Below are positions 47,705 to 59,380 of a stretch of 64,000 nt of DNA, one piece after another; the stretch's first letter is position 1, and each line of letters opens with the position of its first letter. Location: the NCBI GenBank assembly GCA_001600455.1, contig BCKC01000002.1:2742171-2806170 (forward strand). The letters run 5' to 3'. Below the pieces are notes generated by a model. That model was given only the letters and a program-made list of their open reading frames with translations, searched no databases and had not been told where the DNA came from. The stretch comes from Endocalyx cinctus (Eukaryota > Ascomycota > Sordariomycetes > Amphisphaeriales > Apiosporaceae). Both the position numbers and the translations under genes were made by a program.

Positions 47705-48685
47705 ATATAGTAAAAGTCGAATTCGTCTTATCCGACATTATGTATGTATGTGTCTGTGTGCGTGTCCGTGTATGTATGAGGGAGAGAGGGGGGGTGGGAA
47801 GGATAAGGAGAGGACAAAAATGTTAGGATCTACGTTTAGTTTGATATTATGACCTACGGGTTTTCCTTGTTTACATGGGTATTGTTATTAGGTGGAATGG
47901 GTATTCGTATAAATAAGCACACAATTTGCATTGCGATGGCGGGAAGGGTACGTGTACACACTTTACGCCTATCATGGCGGCTGGATTTGTTTTTTCTTTT
48001 CTTTTCTGGTCTTTTCTTTTCAAGAGCATTGTCGTCTTCACTTATATCATATACGCGCATAAAAAAAACACACGCAAACCACTTCATGGCGAAAAGAAAA
48101 AGACAGAGAGAGAGGCACACGGAAATCTCGAACATAAGCACAAAGGACAAGACAGAGATGAACATTACAATATATATGATACCCGTTTTTTTCTCTCTTC
48201 ATGATCTCACTGGTATTTATAAGGATGTGCTTTTCCTCTGATATTCCTCAGTTTATAAAATTATGCTAGTTTCCACCTTTGATATATGGATGGATACTGA
48301 AGACGTTAAACTGACAGACTGTTAAAGGCATGTAATTAGTGGAAAAGAACCCCTAAAAGTTAGCTGACTACCTGCCCATATTTACTTGCCCAACAGGGAA
48401 GGTGTGCTAAGATATTAGTGGATATGAACTGAAATACAGGGCTAGAATGTCTAACTACTACTGTAACGAGCAGCGGATATATCGGCGCCGCTATTTTATG
48501 TTCCACCGCCTATGCAGTCAGTACTTGGAACATTAAGTACCTAGCAGCCTAGGCAGTTAGGTACTTATTGTTTACGACGAGCCGTAACAAGCCGCCCTGT
48601 TCAACTGTGACGTAAATCAGTCATACAAAGTAAGAAGTAATATCTGTTTACTAGCATCGACCTGAACGGAAGGTCGATTTTGTAC
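47705..48685. other. Intergenic: cyclin 3' side and prolidase promoter
   Basis: AT-rich spacer with a GT-rich simple stretch at about 47740-47775. About 120 bp before the prolidase start lies a nested palindrome (48535-48566) with arms AAGTACCTA and TAGGTACTT around a GCCTAGGC centre. No coding gene is seen. Confidence 0.6.
48535..48566. repeat. Nested palindrome with CCTAGG core
   Basis: The 9-bp arms AAGTACCTA (48535-48543) and TAGGTACTT (48558-48566) are perfect reverse complements. The loop holds the 8-bp palindrome GCCTAGGC (48547-48554). Similar fragments recur elsewhere in the intergenic DNA of this window (for example 14446-14480, 15195-15205, 21545-21605 and 45645-45660). The function is unknown: a repeat relic or a protein-binding site. 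Confidence 0.6.
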
Positions 48686-50688
48686 ATGTCACCAGTATAC
48701 TTGAGAAATCGAGTATATACTCATTTCGGTAGATCCTTTAAATCTTCTCTTAATGATTTGACATTGACAAGTTGGCTTACAACTACAAGTATTATACATG
48801 CCCGTCAAAGCACTATAATTCCTAGACTTCGCCTTTCGTCGTATCAAACAAGTTCATTTCATTCATCCCCAGCTACCCCGCTTCCCCGATTAGTGGGAGC
48901 CCCTCCATCTTCGATTACAACATCTTTGCATACCACCGCTACCACTACCAGTACCACTAGAAATACTACTACAGCCACTACCGTTACTACGAAGAACTTT
49001 ACTGGAAGCAAAATGAATGCTAGTATTGACGTGGATACCGTCTTAAAGGGTAAATACCCAGCCAAGGCGCACGCGAGACGTGTTGTTGAATATATCCGCA
49101 CAAAGAAGCCGAACGCCAACGGGGTCATCTACCTAGAGGGGCAATCCGACGGGCTGCTGGAAGATTGCGATGAGCCCATACCTTTCCGCCAGCGGCGGGC
49201 GTTTATGTACCTCAGCGGCGTGGACCTGCCCGACTGCTCGCTGATCTACGACATCGCCGCCGACCGCCTGACGCTGTTCATCCCGCCCGTGGACCCGGAG
49301 TCGGTCATCTGGTCCGGCCTGCCGCTCTCGCCCGAGGAGGCGCTGGCGAAGTACGACGTGGACGCGGTGCTGCCGTCGACGGAGCTGAACCCGACGCTCG
49401 CCAAGCTCGGGAGCGGCGGAAGCGGCGGTACCACCGTGTTCGCCATCGCCGACCGCGTCGCCGACGCCGTCACCTTCCTCGAGTTCGGCGACAAGGACTT
49501 CGCCGTCCTCGGCGAGGCCGTCGACGAGTGCCGCGTGGTCAAGGACGAGTACGAGGTGGCGCTGATCCGCAAGGCGAACATCATCAGCGGCGCCGCCCAC
49601 CGGGCCGCGATGGAGCACGTCAAGTCGGCCAAGAACGAGTTCGAGATCGAGGGCGTCTTCCAGGGCGCTTGCGTTAAACAGGGCGCCAAAAAGCAGGCTT
49701 ACCCTTGCATCTCGGCCGGTGGCCGCGCCGCGGCTACCCTGCACTACGTGCATAACGATAAGGACCTCGCCGGAAAGGACCTCCTGCTCTTGGATGCGGG
49801 CTCGGAGTGGCTTACGTACGCTTCTGATATCGTGAGTGTGCCTGTATTTTTTACGTAGAAGACGCGAGAAATATCTTGCGTAACGAGCGAGTATGGACGA
49901 AGTTTGGGTCTGGAATTTACTAACGTGAGTTGAAAATCAATACAGACGAGAACTTTCCCCATCTCGGGACGGTTCACGGAGAAGTCACGAGCTATCTACG
50001 AGATTGTACTGCAGATGCAGAAGGAGAGCATCGATATGCTAAAAGAAGGTGTCTCGTGGGAAGACGTGCACCTCAAGGCGCACAGCATTGCTATCGACGG
50101 GCTCCTTTCTCTCGGCATCCTCAAGGGCCGCAGGGACGAGATCCTCGCGGCGCGGACAAGCGTCGCCTTCCTCCCACACGGTCTTGGTCACTACCTCGGT
50201 ATGGATACCCACGACACCGGCGGTCACCCCAACTACTCGGACGAAGATCCGATATTCCGATACTTGAGAGTCAGGCGCAACTTACCGGCTGGAAGCGTGA
50301 TTACCGTCGAGCCTGGTGTAAGTCTTTATATATATATATATACATGTTCTTTCGTCTCATGATTCTCTGTATGATATTATGATGCACTGTATACTAATAA
50401 CAAAACTCAAAACATATAGATCTACTTTTGCGAATTCATCATCAGACCATACCTCAAAGACCCTAAACACTCTAAATTCATTGACGAAAACGTCCTGAAC
50501 GGATACTGGGACGTCGGTGGTGTCAGGTGAGTATTATTACGAAATGTAGAAGAGATTTTCTTTGGCTGACTATTCTCTCTTTCCGCAGAATCGAAGATAA
50601 TTTGTTGATCACGAAAGACGGATCTATCAACTTGACGGATGCTGTCAAGGACCCTGATGAGATAGAAAAGATTATCACTGGGAGTTGA
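48686..50688 (+). CDS. pepP: Xaa-Pro aminopeptidase/prolidase PepP (4 exons), with two possible starts
   Basis: A metallopeptidase of family M24B that releases N-terminal residues linked to proline. Exons are 48686-49831, 49946-50317, 50420-50526 and 50589-50688, with introns GTGAGT...ACAG, GTAAGT...ATAG and GTGAGT...GCAG. From the internal ATG at 49013 the product is 465 residues, the usual fungal length. The pita-bread metal ligands are all present: Asp261 (LLLLDAGSE), Asp272 (SDITRTFP), His355 (HGLGHYLG), Glu395 (TVEPG) and Glu435 (RIEDN). The first ATG at 48686 adds 109 residues rich in Arg, Ser and Thr (for example [20 protein letters not shown]), like a mitochondrial targeting sequence. 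The gene may therefore give mitochondrial and cytosolic forms; this is inferred from the sequence. Exon 1 is very GC-rich after 49100. Confidence 0.93.
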
Positions 50689-51025
50689 ATTATCCGCCAA
50701 AAGGATTTCTGGCCATGATATTGGAATGTAGCATCAATCGGGTTCGTATTTGGGACATGAAACTCATACACTAAATTCTCATGGAGTTTGCTTGTCATCT
50801 AAACCAATGACATAAATAGGGAGGTCAGTCAACTAGTTAAAGGAGTATTTCACTACGTGTTTAGAGAATAAACAGTCACTATGTATTTGCGACTTGTCCT
50901 TCGTTATTATACTGTGTTATTACTATGTAGTCTTTATGATATTTTATTCCATGTGAAGTGGTGCCTCATGATTACAGAGTTTGCCTAAACTCATCGAGCC
51001 TAAGTTTTCTTCTCTTTAAGAACAT
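50689..51025. other. Intergenic: convergent 3' ends
   Basis: A short AT-rich spacer between the stops of the prolidase (+) and the serine carboxypeptidase (-). It includes an AATAAA-type signal near 50866 that could serve the prolidase transcript. Nothing else is seen. Confidence 0.6.
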
Positions 51026-52807
51026 TTAGGGTATCTTCTTAGAAAGTCGTCGGCGGGGGAAATTCTTGAAGCTCCTCCTGAGCATCTCGGGTTGGCTTAT
51101 TTTCAAGCTTCTCTTCTTGGTGCTCGAGCTATTCGAGGGCGCCGGCCACGCCTCTCCCGGCCCGTTCTTCGCCGGATCATACATCGTATCCTGATCCAAG
51201 ACTTCGAACTGGATCGTGCCGTTCCCTTCTCTGTACGTCGACTTCTTCGGCCCCAGGGTTAAATAACTGGAGCTCACGACCTCGACGGACCCCGTCTCGA
51301 TGTCGAAGCCGCGGATAGCGCGGTCGAAGTACTCGAGCGAGGCCAGAGGCTGGTAAAAGGGAACCTCGTGACCGGCCTCGTAGAAGCGCGTAAAGCTAAA
51401 CTTGCCGGCCTGGCGGGTCTGGCCGTGAACGACGCCGTCGCTCGTGGCGACGTCGACCCATCCGGACTCGGCGTACCCGGGGGCGTCGACTGCGTCGACG
51501 ACGACCTGGCCGCCCAGCCAGTTGCAGTTGTAATCGGCGTCTCCGGCGTAGATGCCGACGGTGACGTTTTGTTCGACCAAATACCTTAGGGCCTCGACGG
51601 TGCCGTCCTCGCGCGCGTCGTCGCCCGTGAGGGAGAAGGCGTCGTAGACGGCGTTGTTGCTGGTGAAGTTGATAAACGCGCCGATCGCCTCCTGGACCGC
51701 GGGCGTGTTTAAGTAGGAGGAGTAGAAGCCGTACGGGAACGGGTCCGGCGTCAGCTCGCGCATGTCGTACTCGTCCCGGCCCAGGTAATCGTCGTACACG
51801 GACTCGACCTGGCTCGCGCAGAAGGCGTCGGCCTGGCCGCAGAGGCTGTTGAGGCCCGTCTCGCGGCAGGCGAGGAGCTGGTCGAGGCAGTTGCCGGCGC
51901 CGAACATGTTGTTATAAAATAATTCCGAGAGCGACTCGTTGAAGGGCGCGTAGTCGTACGTATTTCCCGGGTCGACGGTGAAGTTGTAGTAGGCCGCGTA
52001 CTGGACCACGGGGTCGAACCAGCCGTTGCCGATCAGGACGGATTCCAGCTGGATCGGGAGCGCGCCCGAGATGTTCTTGGCGTTCTGCTCCTCGATGTAC
52101 TTGTTGAAGATGGGGCCGTAGTGGCCGCCGTAGCTCTCGGTCGCGAAGTGAAACCCGTTCCGGGCGTACTGAGGGAAGGCCCCCATGAACCCTTGCAGCG
52201 TCTTCCAGAAGTTCGGGGCCGCGGCCGCGGTCGAGTTAGCCGTCAAGGTCACGTCCGGGTGGGCGTAGGTGCCGCAGGAGCCCTCGGGAACGTAGTCCGG
52301 GCAGACCGTAGCGGTGCCGTTGCCGCTCTTCGGCAGCTCGATGATAGACGAACCCGAGACCCAGGCGTCGACGGGGCGCGAGTACGAGAACCCGACCTGA
52401 CTAGGCTGGTCGATAAACAGCATGTTGCTGACGTTGGACCAGGAGTACGGGTTATCGTAGACGTTGCCGTAGTAGTCGACGCGGCACGGACCCAGCTCCT
52501 CGAACAAGCCTATCATCGAGCTCGAGCCGGGACCGCCGTTGATCCAGACCGTCAGGGGCGCCTCGTCGACCGGGTCGAGGTTCCGCGACTCGAAGAACCA
52601 CCAGAATATGTGCTGGTCCTCCCCGACGTCGGCGTAACCCGAGTAGCTCTTCACGTCCGGGTCCTGCTCGCAGATGCCGGCCGGAACGGATTTGTACCGG
52701 ACCGGGATCCCCGCCGCGCCCATGACGGTCGTCAGAGTCGTCGGCGCGGGCACGAATTGGGCCGAGACGGCGCCTAGGGACGTTAGGAGGAGGGCTAAGG
52801 ACGCCAT
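51026..52807 (-). CDS. Secreted serine carboxypeptidase (family S10)
   Basis: A single-exon alpha/beta-hydrolase of 593 residues that removes C-terminal amino acids. The signal peptide is [16 protein letters not shown]. The oxyanion motif is [10 protein letters not shown] (88-97), and the catalytic residues are Ser225 (ATESYGGHY), an Asp in [10 protein letters not shown] (423/425) and His480 (YEAGHEVPF). Several N-x-S/T sites fit a secreted or vacuolar enzyme. The C-terminus after the peptidase fold is short, Pro-poor and strongly basic ([18 protein letters not shown], then RRRLSKK), with several dibasic Kex2-like sites. That tail is unusual and may be a cleaved propeptide or a low-complexity extension. 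The CDS is much more GC-rich than its flanks. The start at 52807 is fixed by the signal peptide. Confidence 0.94.
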   Translation of the reverse strand: MASLALLLTSLGAVSAQFVPAPTTLTTVMGAAGIPVRYKSVPAGICEQDPDVKSYSGYADVGEDQHIFWWFFESRNLDPVDEAPLTVWINGGPGSSSMIGLFEELGPCRVDYYGNVYDNPYSWSNVSNMLFIDQPSQVGFSYSRPVDAWVSGSSIIELPKSGNGTATVCPDYVPEGSCGTYAHPDVTLTANSTAAAAPNFWKTLQGFMGAFPQYARNGFHFATESYGGHYGPIFNKYIEEQNAKNISGALPIQLESVLIGNGWFDPVVQYAAYYNFTVDPGNTYDYAPFNESLSELFYNNMFGAGNCLDQLLACRETGLNSLCGQADAFCASQVESVYDDYLGRDEYDMRELTPDPFPYGFYSSYLNTPAVQEAIGAFINFTSNNAVYDAFSLTGDDAREDGTVEALRYLVEQNVTVGIYAGDADYNCNWLGGQVVVDAVDAPGYAESGWVDVATSDGVVHGQTRQAGKFSFTRFYEAGHEVPFYQPLASLEYFDRAIRGFDIETGSVEVVSSSYLTLGPKKSTYREGNGTIQFEVLDQDTMYDPAKNGPGEAWPAPSNSSSTKKRSLKISQPEMLRRSFKNFPRRRLSKKIP

Positions 52808-54156
52808 GGCTGGCTTGAGACGTTCCGGACGAATGGAAGTATAGATTTGTGTGAGGGTGTTCGAGAAATCTACAAATCCGATATTCCAAGTACCAAAACG
52901 GAAATATCGGCGAGAAGAATTAAGATAATTAGATAATTATATATTAATTATGATCACCCTACTTAATTATTCTCTTCCCACTCAATTGACCACGGAAGAA
53001 AAAGGTGAGTAAAAAGGGAAGAGAGAATAAAATAAAAAGAGAAGAGACGCATTGACTTGAAGTAATTTATTTTATCTGTTTATTATGTTCCTTCTTATCT
53101 ATGATTCCTACCTCCCCTGTATATTTGTATGTACAAAATAAAATTACGAGCACGATCGTCATACCAGCGCACTTTTTAACCTCTCAGCTACCACATACGG
53201 CGGGTCGATCATTCCAAAAAGTTACCGTACCGAAGTAGCCGGGGGTTTACTTTGTGTGGAGAGCGTTACCTTGAAGAAAAGTCAACAAATTATCTTCAAT
53301 ATTACGTGAATATTGATAATAACTAAATACTATGTACTTGAGTATCTACGGGAGTATACCCTATCTTTTCGCTGAGAGGCTTTTTACGAATAAGACATCG
53401 AAAGAATAAGAAAAAAAAAAAGAAAAAACTCGGGAATCACCGATTTCACCCCACTCGTAATAAACCACTATTTCCTGGATAGGCATGTCGACCTTTTTTT
53501 ATATACTACGCGTATTTTATATTATACCGGGGGTCTATCTTGGTATAATAACGATAGCAGCTGGAAGATAGACAGATAGACCCTGAAATAGGTATAGCTA
53601 CCGTTGATAGAAGCTATGCTCAGAGGTACGAGCACCGATCGACAAAAGCTTGTTTTTTTGCTTATCTTCTTTCTTTTTTTTCTTTTCTTTCCAGGTATAA
53701 GCAGAGCTGAGAAAAAGGAAGAATGTTTTAATTTCATCGCCAGAAAATTTATATATTATTCGCAATATATGAGATTGAAGATAGGCAAGATCCATATACA
53801 TCATTCTCTAACATCATGTGAATTATCCCAAAGATGACGCTATCTTGATTTTGCCACTGCTCGAAATCTGCAAGTTTCCGAAGAGATGCGAAAGATCTCG
53901 CTTCTTAAACTAGAGTTGGGGGGGATTCAGGCGAGATCAAGACAATCCAATCAGTCTCCTCCTACTTTGCCAACAAGGATTATGTTTCACAGACGTACTT
54001 TTCCGAGTATTATTTTCACTAGATATTGCTTATTCCAAAATTAATTACGCTCATTCAGTGTAAGCATGACTGAAACAGCTTGACGTTATTTACACTTCCT
54101 TAGTAGACGGTGTACGTATATGATGTCCTGTGAATACCTCTCGACTTTACGGCCGA

Positions 54157-54495
54157 TTAAATTTCCTTTTCGCTTTTCATATACATACGAGTCGTGTATA
54201 AGTAGAAAAACGGATATTGCGTTTCCGGTATACCAGTTATATAACTAATTAATACCACCCGTTTCACCTCTACTTCTACCAGCGATATCACCTCCATACA
54301 CCGAAAGGGACAATCGTCGCCGTGGTATGCCGGAAGAAGCGAGTCGACTAGTGCGTCTAAAAGAGTATGATTATGAGCCCATAATTCGACCTTCCTTATT
54401 TTCGACATAGTTTGTAGGACTGTACGATGTTCATGGTCAAATCTTTCCAATCCACTCTGTTGAAGGCCAACTCTAACGTGGGCCAATCTATGCTA
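54157..54495 (-). pseudogene. Coding-like remnant next to the HET fragment, unidentified
   Basis: The open stretch HRLAHVRVGLQQSGLERFDH is followed by RTVLQTMSKIRKVELWAHNH and LLDALVDSLLPAYHGDDCPF. It has protein-like composition but no in-frame ATG at its start, and is preceded by a TAG. The hydrophobic periodicity recalls the leucine-rich part of fungal F-box proteins, but I cannot assign it. It sits on the same strand as the HET fragment and about 200 bp past it. Confidence 0.3.
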
Positions 54496-54682
54496 ACTAG
54501 ACCGCATTAGATTGACACATCCCTAGCTAAGTCAAACTCTTGGATAATCTACCAGCGCGTGAAATATGGTCTGTCTAGAAAAGTCGGATGTGCCCCAATG
54601 GTCTTAAAACGTAGGACGGCACCTCACTAATTTCACGTCTTTAGGTTAGACCATCGTGCTTTCTGACTTCCCTAGCAGTCAC

Positions 54683-54883
54683 TCAGGTCTGAAGCATGCC
54701 GGCAACTTGAGTATTACGTTCCTGTATGTCGGCCTGATTTATGAACACAGAATCCACAAGCAAGGTACGCGTACATTTTGCTATAAAACTCCTCAAAGCC
54801 GAATGCGAGTTCTCGATGATGAGAATCGCAGTTGTGCGCGGTGGCAATACTTGCGACACCGCCGTCGTGCGTATCGAACACAT
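54683..54883 (-). pseudogene. Broken HET (heterokaryon incompatibility) domain fragment
   Basis: The minus strand encodes ENSHSALRSF followed by LVDSVFINQADIQERNTQV, then a stop. This matches the core of the HET domain, whose usual form is 'NLHSALR ... (L)WIDA(I)CINQ(AD)..ER..QV'. HET proteins act in self/non-self recognition after hyphal fusion and often trigger cell death. Here the usual Trp and Cys of the WIDAICINQ motif are changed (LVDSVFINQ), the frame stops right after the motif, and no N-terminal 'YEALSYVWG' block was found in frame upstream. The piece is therefore a relic of a HET gene. Whether it ever belonged to this locus or was copied here is unknown. Confidence 0.6.
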
Positions 54884-54931
54884 TCAAGGACTCTGGGAAT
54901 TTAGGCTCCTCCTACTATCTATTATGAGAAC

Positions 54932-54953
54932 ACTAGTCAATATCGTGACTAGT
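54932..54953. repeat. Perfect 8-bp inverted repeat with 6-nt loop
   Basis: ACTAGTCA (54932-54939), loop ATATCG, then TGACTAGT (54946-54953). The arms are exact reverse complements. It lies just upstream (in minus-strand sense) of the HET fragment. It may be chance or a relic. Confidence 0.45.
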
Positions 54954-57900
54954 TCGTAGAGAAATGGATGATAGAGAGGGAGATTTAGAAAGCGAATTGT
55001 GAATTCCTACGTCTTATGTATGTCTCCCACAGACAGATTGCGAGGGGGGAGGGGGACAATGTCCCGAATCACTTGCAGCATATAAAAAGAGCATAATAAG
55101 GAGCATGTATCCAGCACCGGTCTATTCTAGAAGATGGATTTATGAGAGTTTATCTGGGAGTTCCGTTTCAATGAGCTGACATTCTAGCATGACATCGCGA
55201 TCGACGGCTGGTGATAAGCGTATCAGCCAGATCGAGAACACGCCGTATAGAGTACCCGGCTCGAAGGAGAAAAGTTCATACTGATATTCCATGTAAGATG
55301 GCAAGCTCGACAGATATTACTAATTGTAATAGACTTGAATACTTAGGCCCACGTTATTTCTATGTCTATGAGGTTATATGTCAACGGTATAATAGCCTTA
55401 GATAGACATGTATCCGGGTAAGCGGGTGAAAGCAGTTATCAGCTGGAGACTTTGTACAGCCTACCTTGTCGAGCAGAGGAGGTATAATACCAGCTGAAGC
55501 TGGTCTAAAGAATTATCCAGTAGAAACACGATGGTAATATTCTTCGTATATGAGACTAATACAAGAGAAAACTGACAATTTCATCCATCAGTAGGGACTG
55601 AGCCTATTTCAAAGACTTCATCGCCATTATTTCATGAGATTAGTACTATGTGAATTTAGTATGAAACTTCAAAAGTAATGGGCAGTTTTAATCAAATCTC
55701 ATGCTTACTCTTCATTTAAATACGATAAAAAGTAAAGCATAAAACACAGTAGTAACCTGGGATGAACTCTATCGTCGTCTTCTTGAATCTCTAGGTTTTA
55801 GCTAAGTACTCTCCATCCGAAGCATTTAAGTACCGTATACGACTCTTGGGATAGTAATACCGTCGTTCATAAGCTTCTCATTAACCAGGAGGGGAGGTAA
55901 AATATGTAGATAGTTAGGAAGAGTAGATCCTATGACATATTACTCTCACAGTCTAACATCCTGTATTCGTCGACTCGAGCGAAGTCCAGCCCCTCCAAGC
56001 AGAATCATGGACTTTTAAGAGATTCTCGAGAGCACTATTATTGTTATTGTACATGCTGGCGTTTAGGCTTCTTATGGGTATGGTACAGTGGTCGAAGTCT
56101 GGTGTTTATTTTAATATCATCGCTAAGGACGTAATTCAGTCCAAAGTTGCGGTTCAGCTTTCGAGAGTGCTGAGACATTAAAATATGTCATGATAGATCT
56201 TTATAATCAAAGTCTCCATAGATGGGCAGGCTTGTGTATCTCGATTTTTATCCAAGTATCTACCTATCCTTCATACAATGGAAGTCTGGCCAAACAATGC
56301 AAAGCCCCTTGAGAATCATTCATATAAAATAATACATGACATCAGAAAGAGCACGGCATATATTTTCGAAATAGACAGAGGTTATGGAATGGGAGGAGTA
56401 TTGATTCAAGAGATCCGTGAGAAGATAGACCGCTTTTTTAGGACATCGTCGAACTTCTACTATTATACTATGGCGCTTGGGAGTCTTGAGAATATGTGAG
56501 TGGCATGTCTTACTCTAAATGGTAACCACTGTTAGTGCTCCTGATCAAAGAACTTGGCCCCCTGGTCGTATTTATGGAGAGTACCATGTATTATGACTGT
56601 TAAATATTCATTGAGCCGAATAAGTCACTTAGGCCCTGAAAGTCTTAGACCCCTTACCATCATGCTTCTGATGATGGGGGTGAGGTAGCATCCTTTTCGC
56701 TCGGGAATTACGTACTTTTCACGTCAACGCACGATTTCGCGACATCCCCTCATAAATAATTATTTACTCCTAGAGAAACTCTCAACTCCTAAAACAGAAG
56801 CTTAACATGCCTCAGCGGATTGTCTTCCGTGCAGGTCGTGTACTACTATCATGGAATAGATCAGAGGCAGATTGACATATACTCAGACGACCTCCGGGAG
56901 TTATACTAGAGCGACATCCCGCAAAATGGTCCCTTATTTGCCTGAAGGCAGGCCGGTAAGAAACTATCGTCCTGATACAGGGAGTAAACCTATAAACGGT
57001 AAAATCGTCTCGAGAGCTACACTCTGATACTCTCCATGACCCAGGTTGGCCCCGGTGCAAGAAAGGGGTAAACAAGGAGGACTGGGAGTATTTCTCAGGA
57101 GTCAGCACCGTATTAGAGTTCGATATTTTGAACTATAGGGATCTTTTCAGAAGTAATGGAATGGAGTTTATCATATTTAAGAATAATTGTGCAAGAGATG
57201 ATCATATATCTGCCATGGTCATCTGCAGGCTTCGGTTCTCAGCCAATACCATATTGCTAAGTTTAGCTACTGGGTATCTACGAAAGGATAATTATACCCC
57301 ATCTGAAAACATTATCTCTAAGAGGCCAGCAAGTCATAAGAAATTTCACAAATTCAAATATCTTGATAGTCGGAGCTCCCATCTTTTTCGTATTGGTTAT
57401 ATATACACGCTAAAATCCTAGTTGATCAATAAGAGATCCTATTTCAAAGCTTTATATACCACGGGCAACTCCTGTATCTTGTGAGGTCTACTGGAACGGC
57501 GTATATAAATAAATCATGATTTATCTGATACACAACAGCAATCAAAGACTATCATCGCGACCATAGGAGGAATTATATAACTGAGGCTGAAGCCTTGTTG
57601 TCTACACCCAAGCGTCCCCTCTCCGTCTTCATCCGACGTTACATTGGGACCATATCGCCAATGCGGTAAATAGCTGCCGCTTCGTTTAACATTACTTTTT
57701 TCGATCCCATTTCTCTCATTAACAGCCTAGCTATGTGGTGTAATTATCATCCGCATAGATAATCATTATTAAATGCATGTACGCATGAAGGACAAGATGT
57801 CACATATTGTTCAAATATTACCGTAAAGGTGAATCCAGATCGTTCGACGAGTAGATTTACGAGGAATTGATCTCTCGTATTAAGTTTGGTACAATATTCC

Positions 57901-59380
57901 CATACTGTGTTCTCTTAAAATCAAAAGATAGTAGCCCGCATTGCACATGCATTTCACATTACACATATGATACCACCCAAGTATCAGCGAGCATGCATCC
58001 TCCCCAACGTTTTACAAGACTGCTAAATCATACGACTGGATATCGAAAAAGACACCGAAAAGAAAGTGAACGATAAAATAAAATAAAGTACATGATGCAG
58101 AAGCGGTCGATTTCACGGACGCGGCTTTGATTGGACCCCTTCGCTCCTCGCCTATCCTGCAGGAGCTCAGGGATGAAAGGGAGATATGCGGTGGGTTACA
58201 GTCGGGATTGGGAGGCGAATGGGTTACCCTGAATAAAGAAATACATTTCCTCTGCTTACGCGTAGCATTCATGCCCAGAAGCGCCTATCTGCCCGTCTTG
58301 GACCACCCTCACCTCAGTCAAAGGGAAAACCCCCCGCACCGGTCTGGGGATCGTCGAAAAGAGCTCCTCAACAGGAAATGAAGGAAATAACCCATAAACG
58401 CTGGGTGGTATATATATTAACCGTACTAACTACTAGAGTCGACCTCTTTTTTATTTTAATTTTTTTACACTTCATTATTCAATTCTTTTATTTAGGATGG
58501 AGGGCAACATACAACATGGTGAGAATTTGGTCAAAATCGTGCAACTTTACTCCAACCAAATATTATATATGCCGTTCTTCCGAAACCCCCCCAGTCCCCG
58601 AAGGAGGGTTAAAAAAGAGGGCAAATTTGCCAACCGTTCCTTTTTTGTTTTCCCTCCTCTTTTTCTAAAGATAAGAGACAGGCATAAGAAATAGGTAGGT
58701 GAGCACTAGATAAATAAACAAACAAACAAATAAATCAAATCTCTGGTTGTTGATTCGATACCTTTAACTCCCTTTTCACGGTGAACGTCGGAAAAGCATG
58801 TCGACCGAAAAAGGAGTCGGAAGATTGCCACGAACGAACCACCATCGGATGGTATTTCTCTGGGATTTTCACATGCAACCAAATATTACAACACAGTTGC
58901 TGGGACATATATGATGGTGACCTACCTACACTTTCTTTCTCGTAACGATATGCAGTAGTGGGGCATACCATTTCTTGTGCCCCATCTACAGGATACAATT
59001 TTTGGATTTTGATCCTTAGCCATGAAGATGTGTGTGTGTGCGTGCTTGTCTGTTAAAAGGAGATGGCGAACGGTGGGGTACATTGTGGATGGCTGGGGTT
59101 AATAAAAACGTCGGAATATTCTTACTCCGCCCCAGCTCTTCTGGGGTATGGGGTTTGGTGTTCTGGCCCTGGCCCCACCGAAAAAAGACGTTCTGTCAAG
59201 CCACATTCAGGGATTTCATTTACCCCTATAATTGGTTTTGTTTCTTTTTTTTCACACCTTCAACCAATAAGCGCAAAGGAGAGTGAATAATAAATACTAC
59301 ATTTATTCTAGCGGGGCATAATCACATCGAAGTCACGAGATCTTTTACGTATTAAAACCAAAAAAAAAAAAGAAAAGGCC

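Larger units (their letters stand above)
52808..59380. other. 6.6-kb gene-poor spacer with decayed coding fragments
   Basis: The longest gap in the window. It is AT-rich and contains a broken HET-domain fragment (54683-54883), another minus-strand coding-like remnant (54157-54486), a perfect 8-bp hairpin (54932-54953) and scattered short ORFs (such as 56278-56499 and 57128-57421) with no family I recognise. No intact gene, tRNA or transposon was seen. Confidence 0.55.

Noticed and set aside
56278..57421. Several 70-100 codon ORFs on both strands in the gene-poor gap
   Set aside because: They are AT-rich in composition, without homology that I recognise, and overlap one another.
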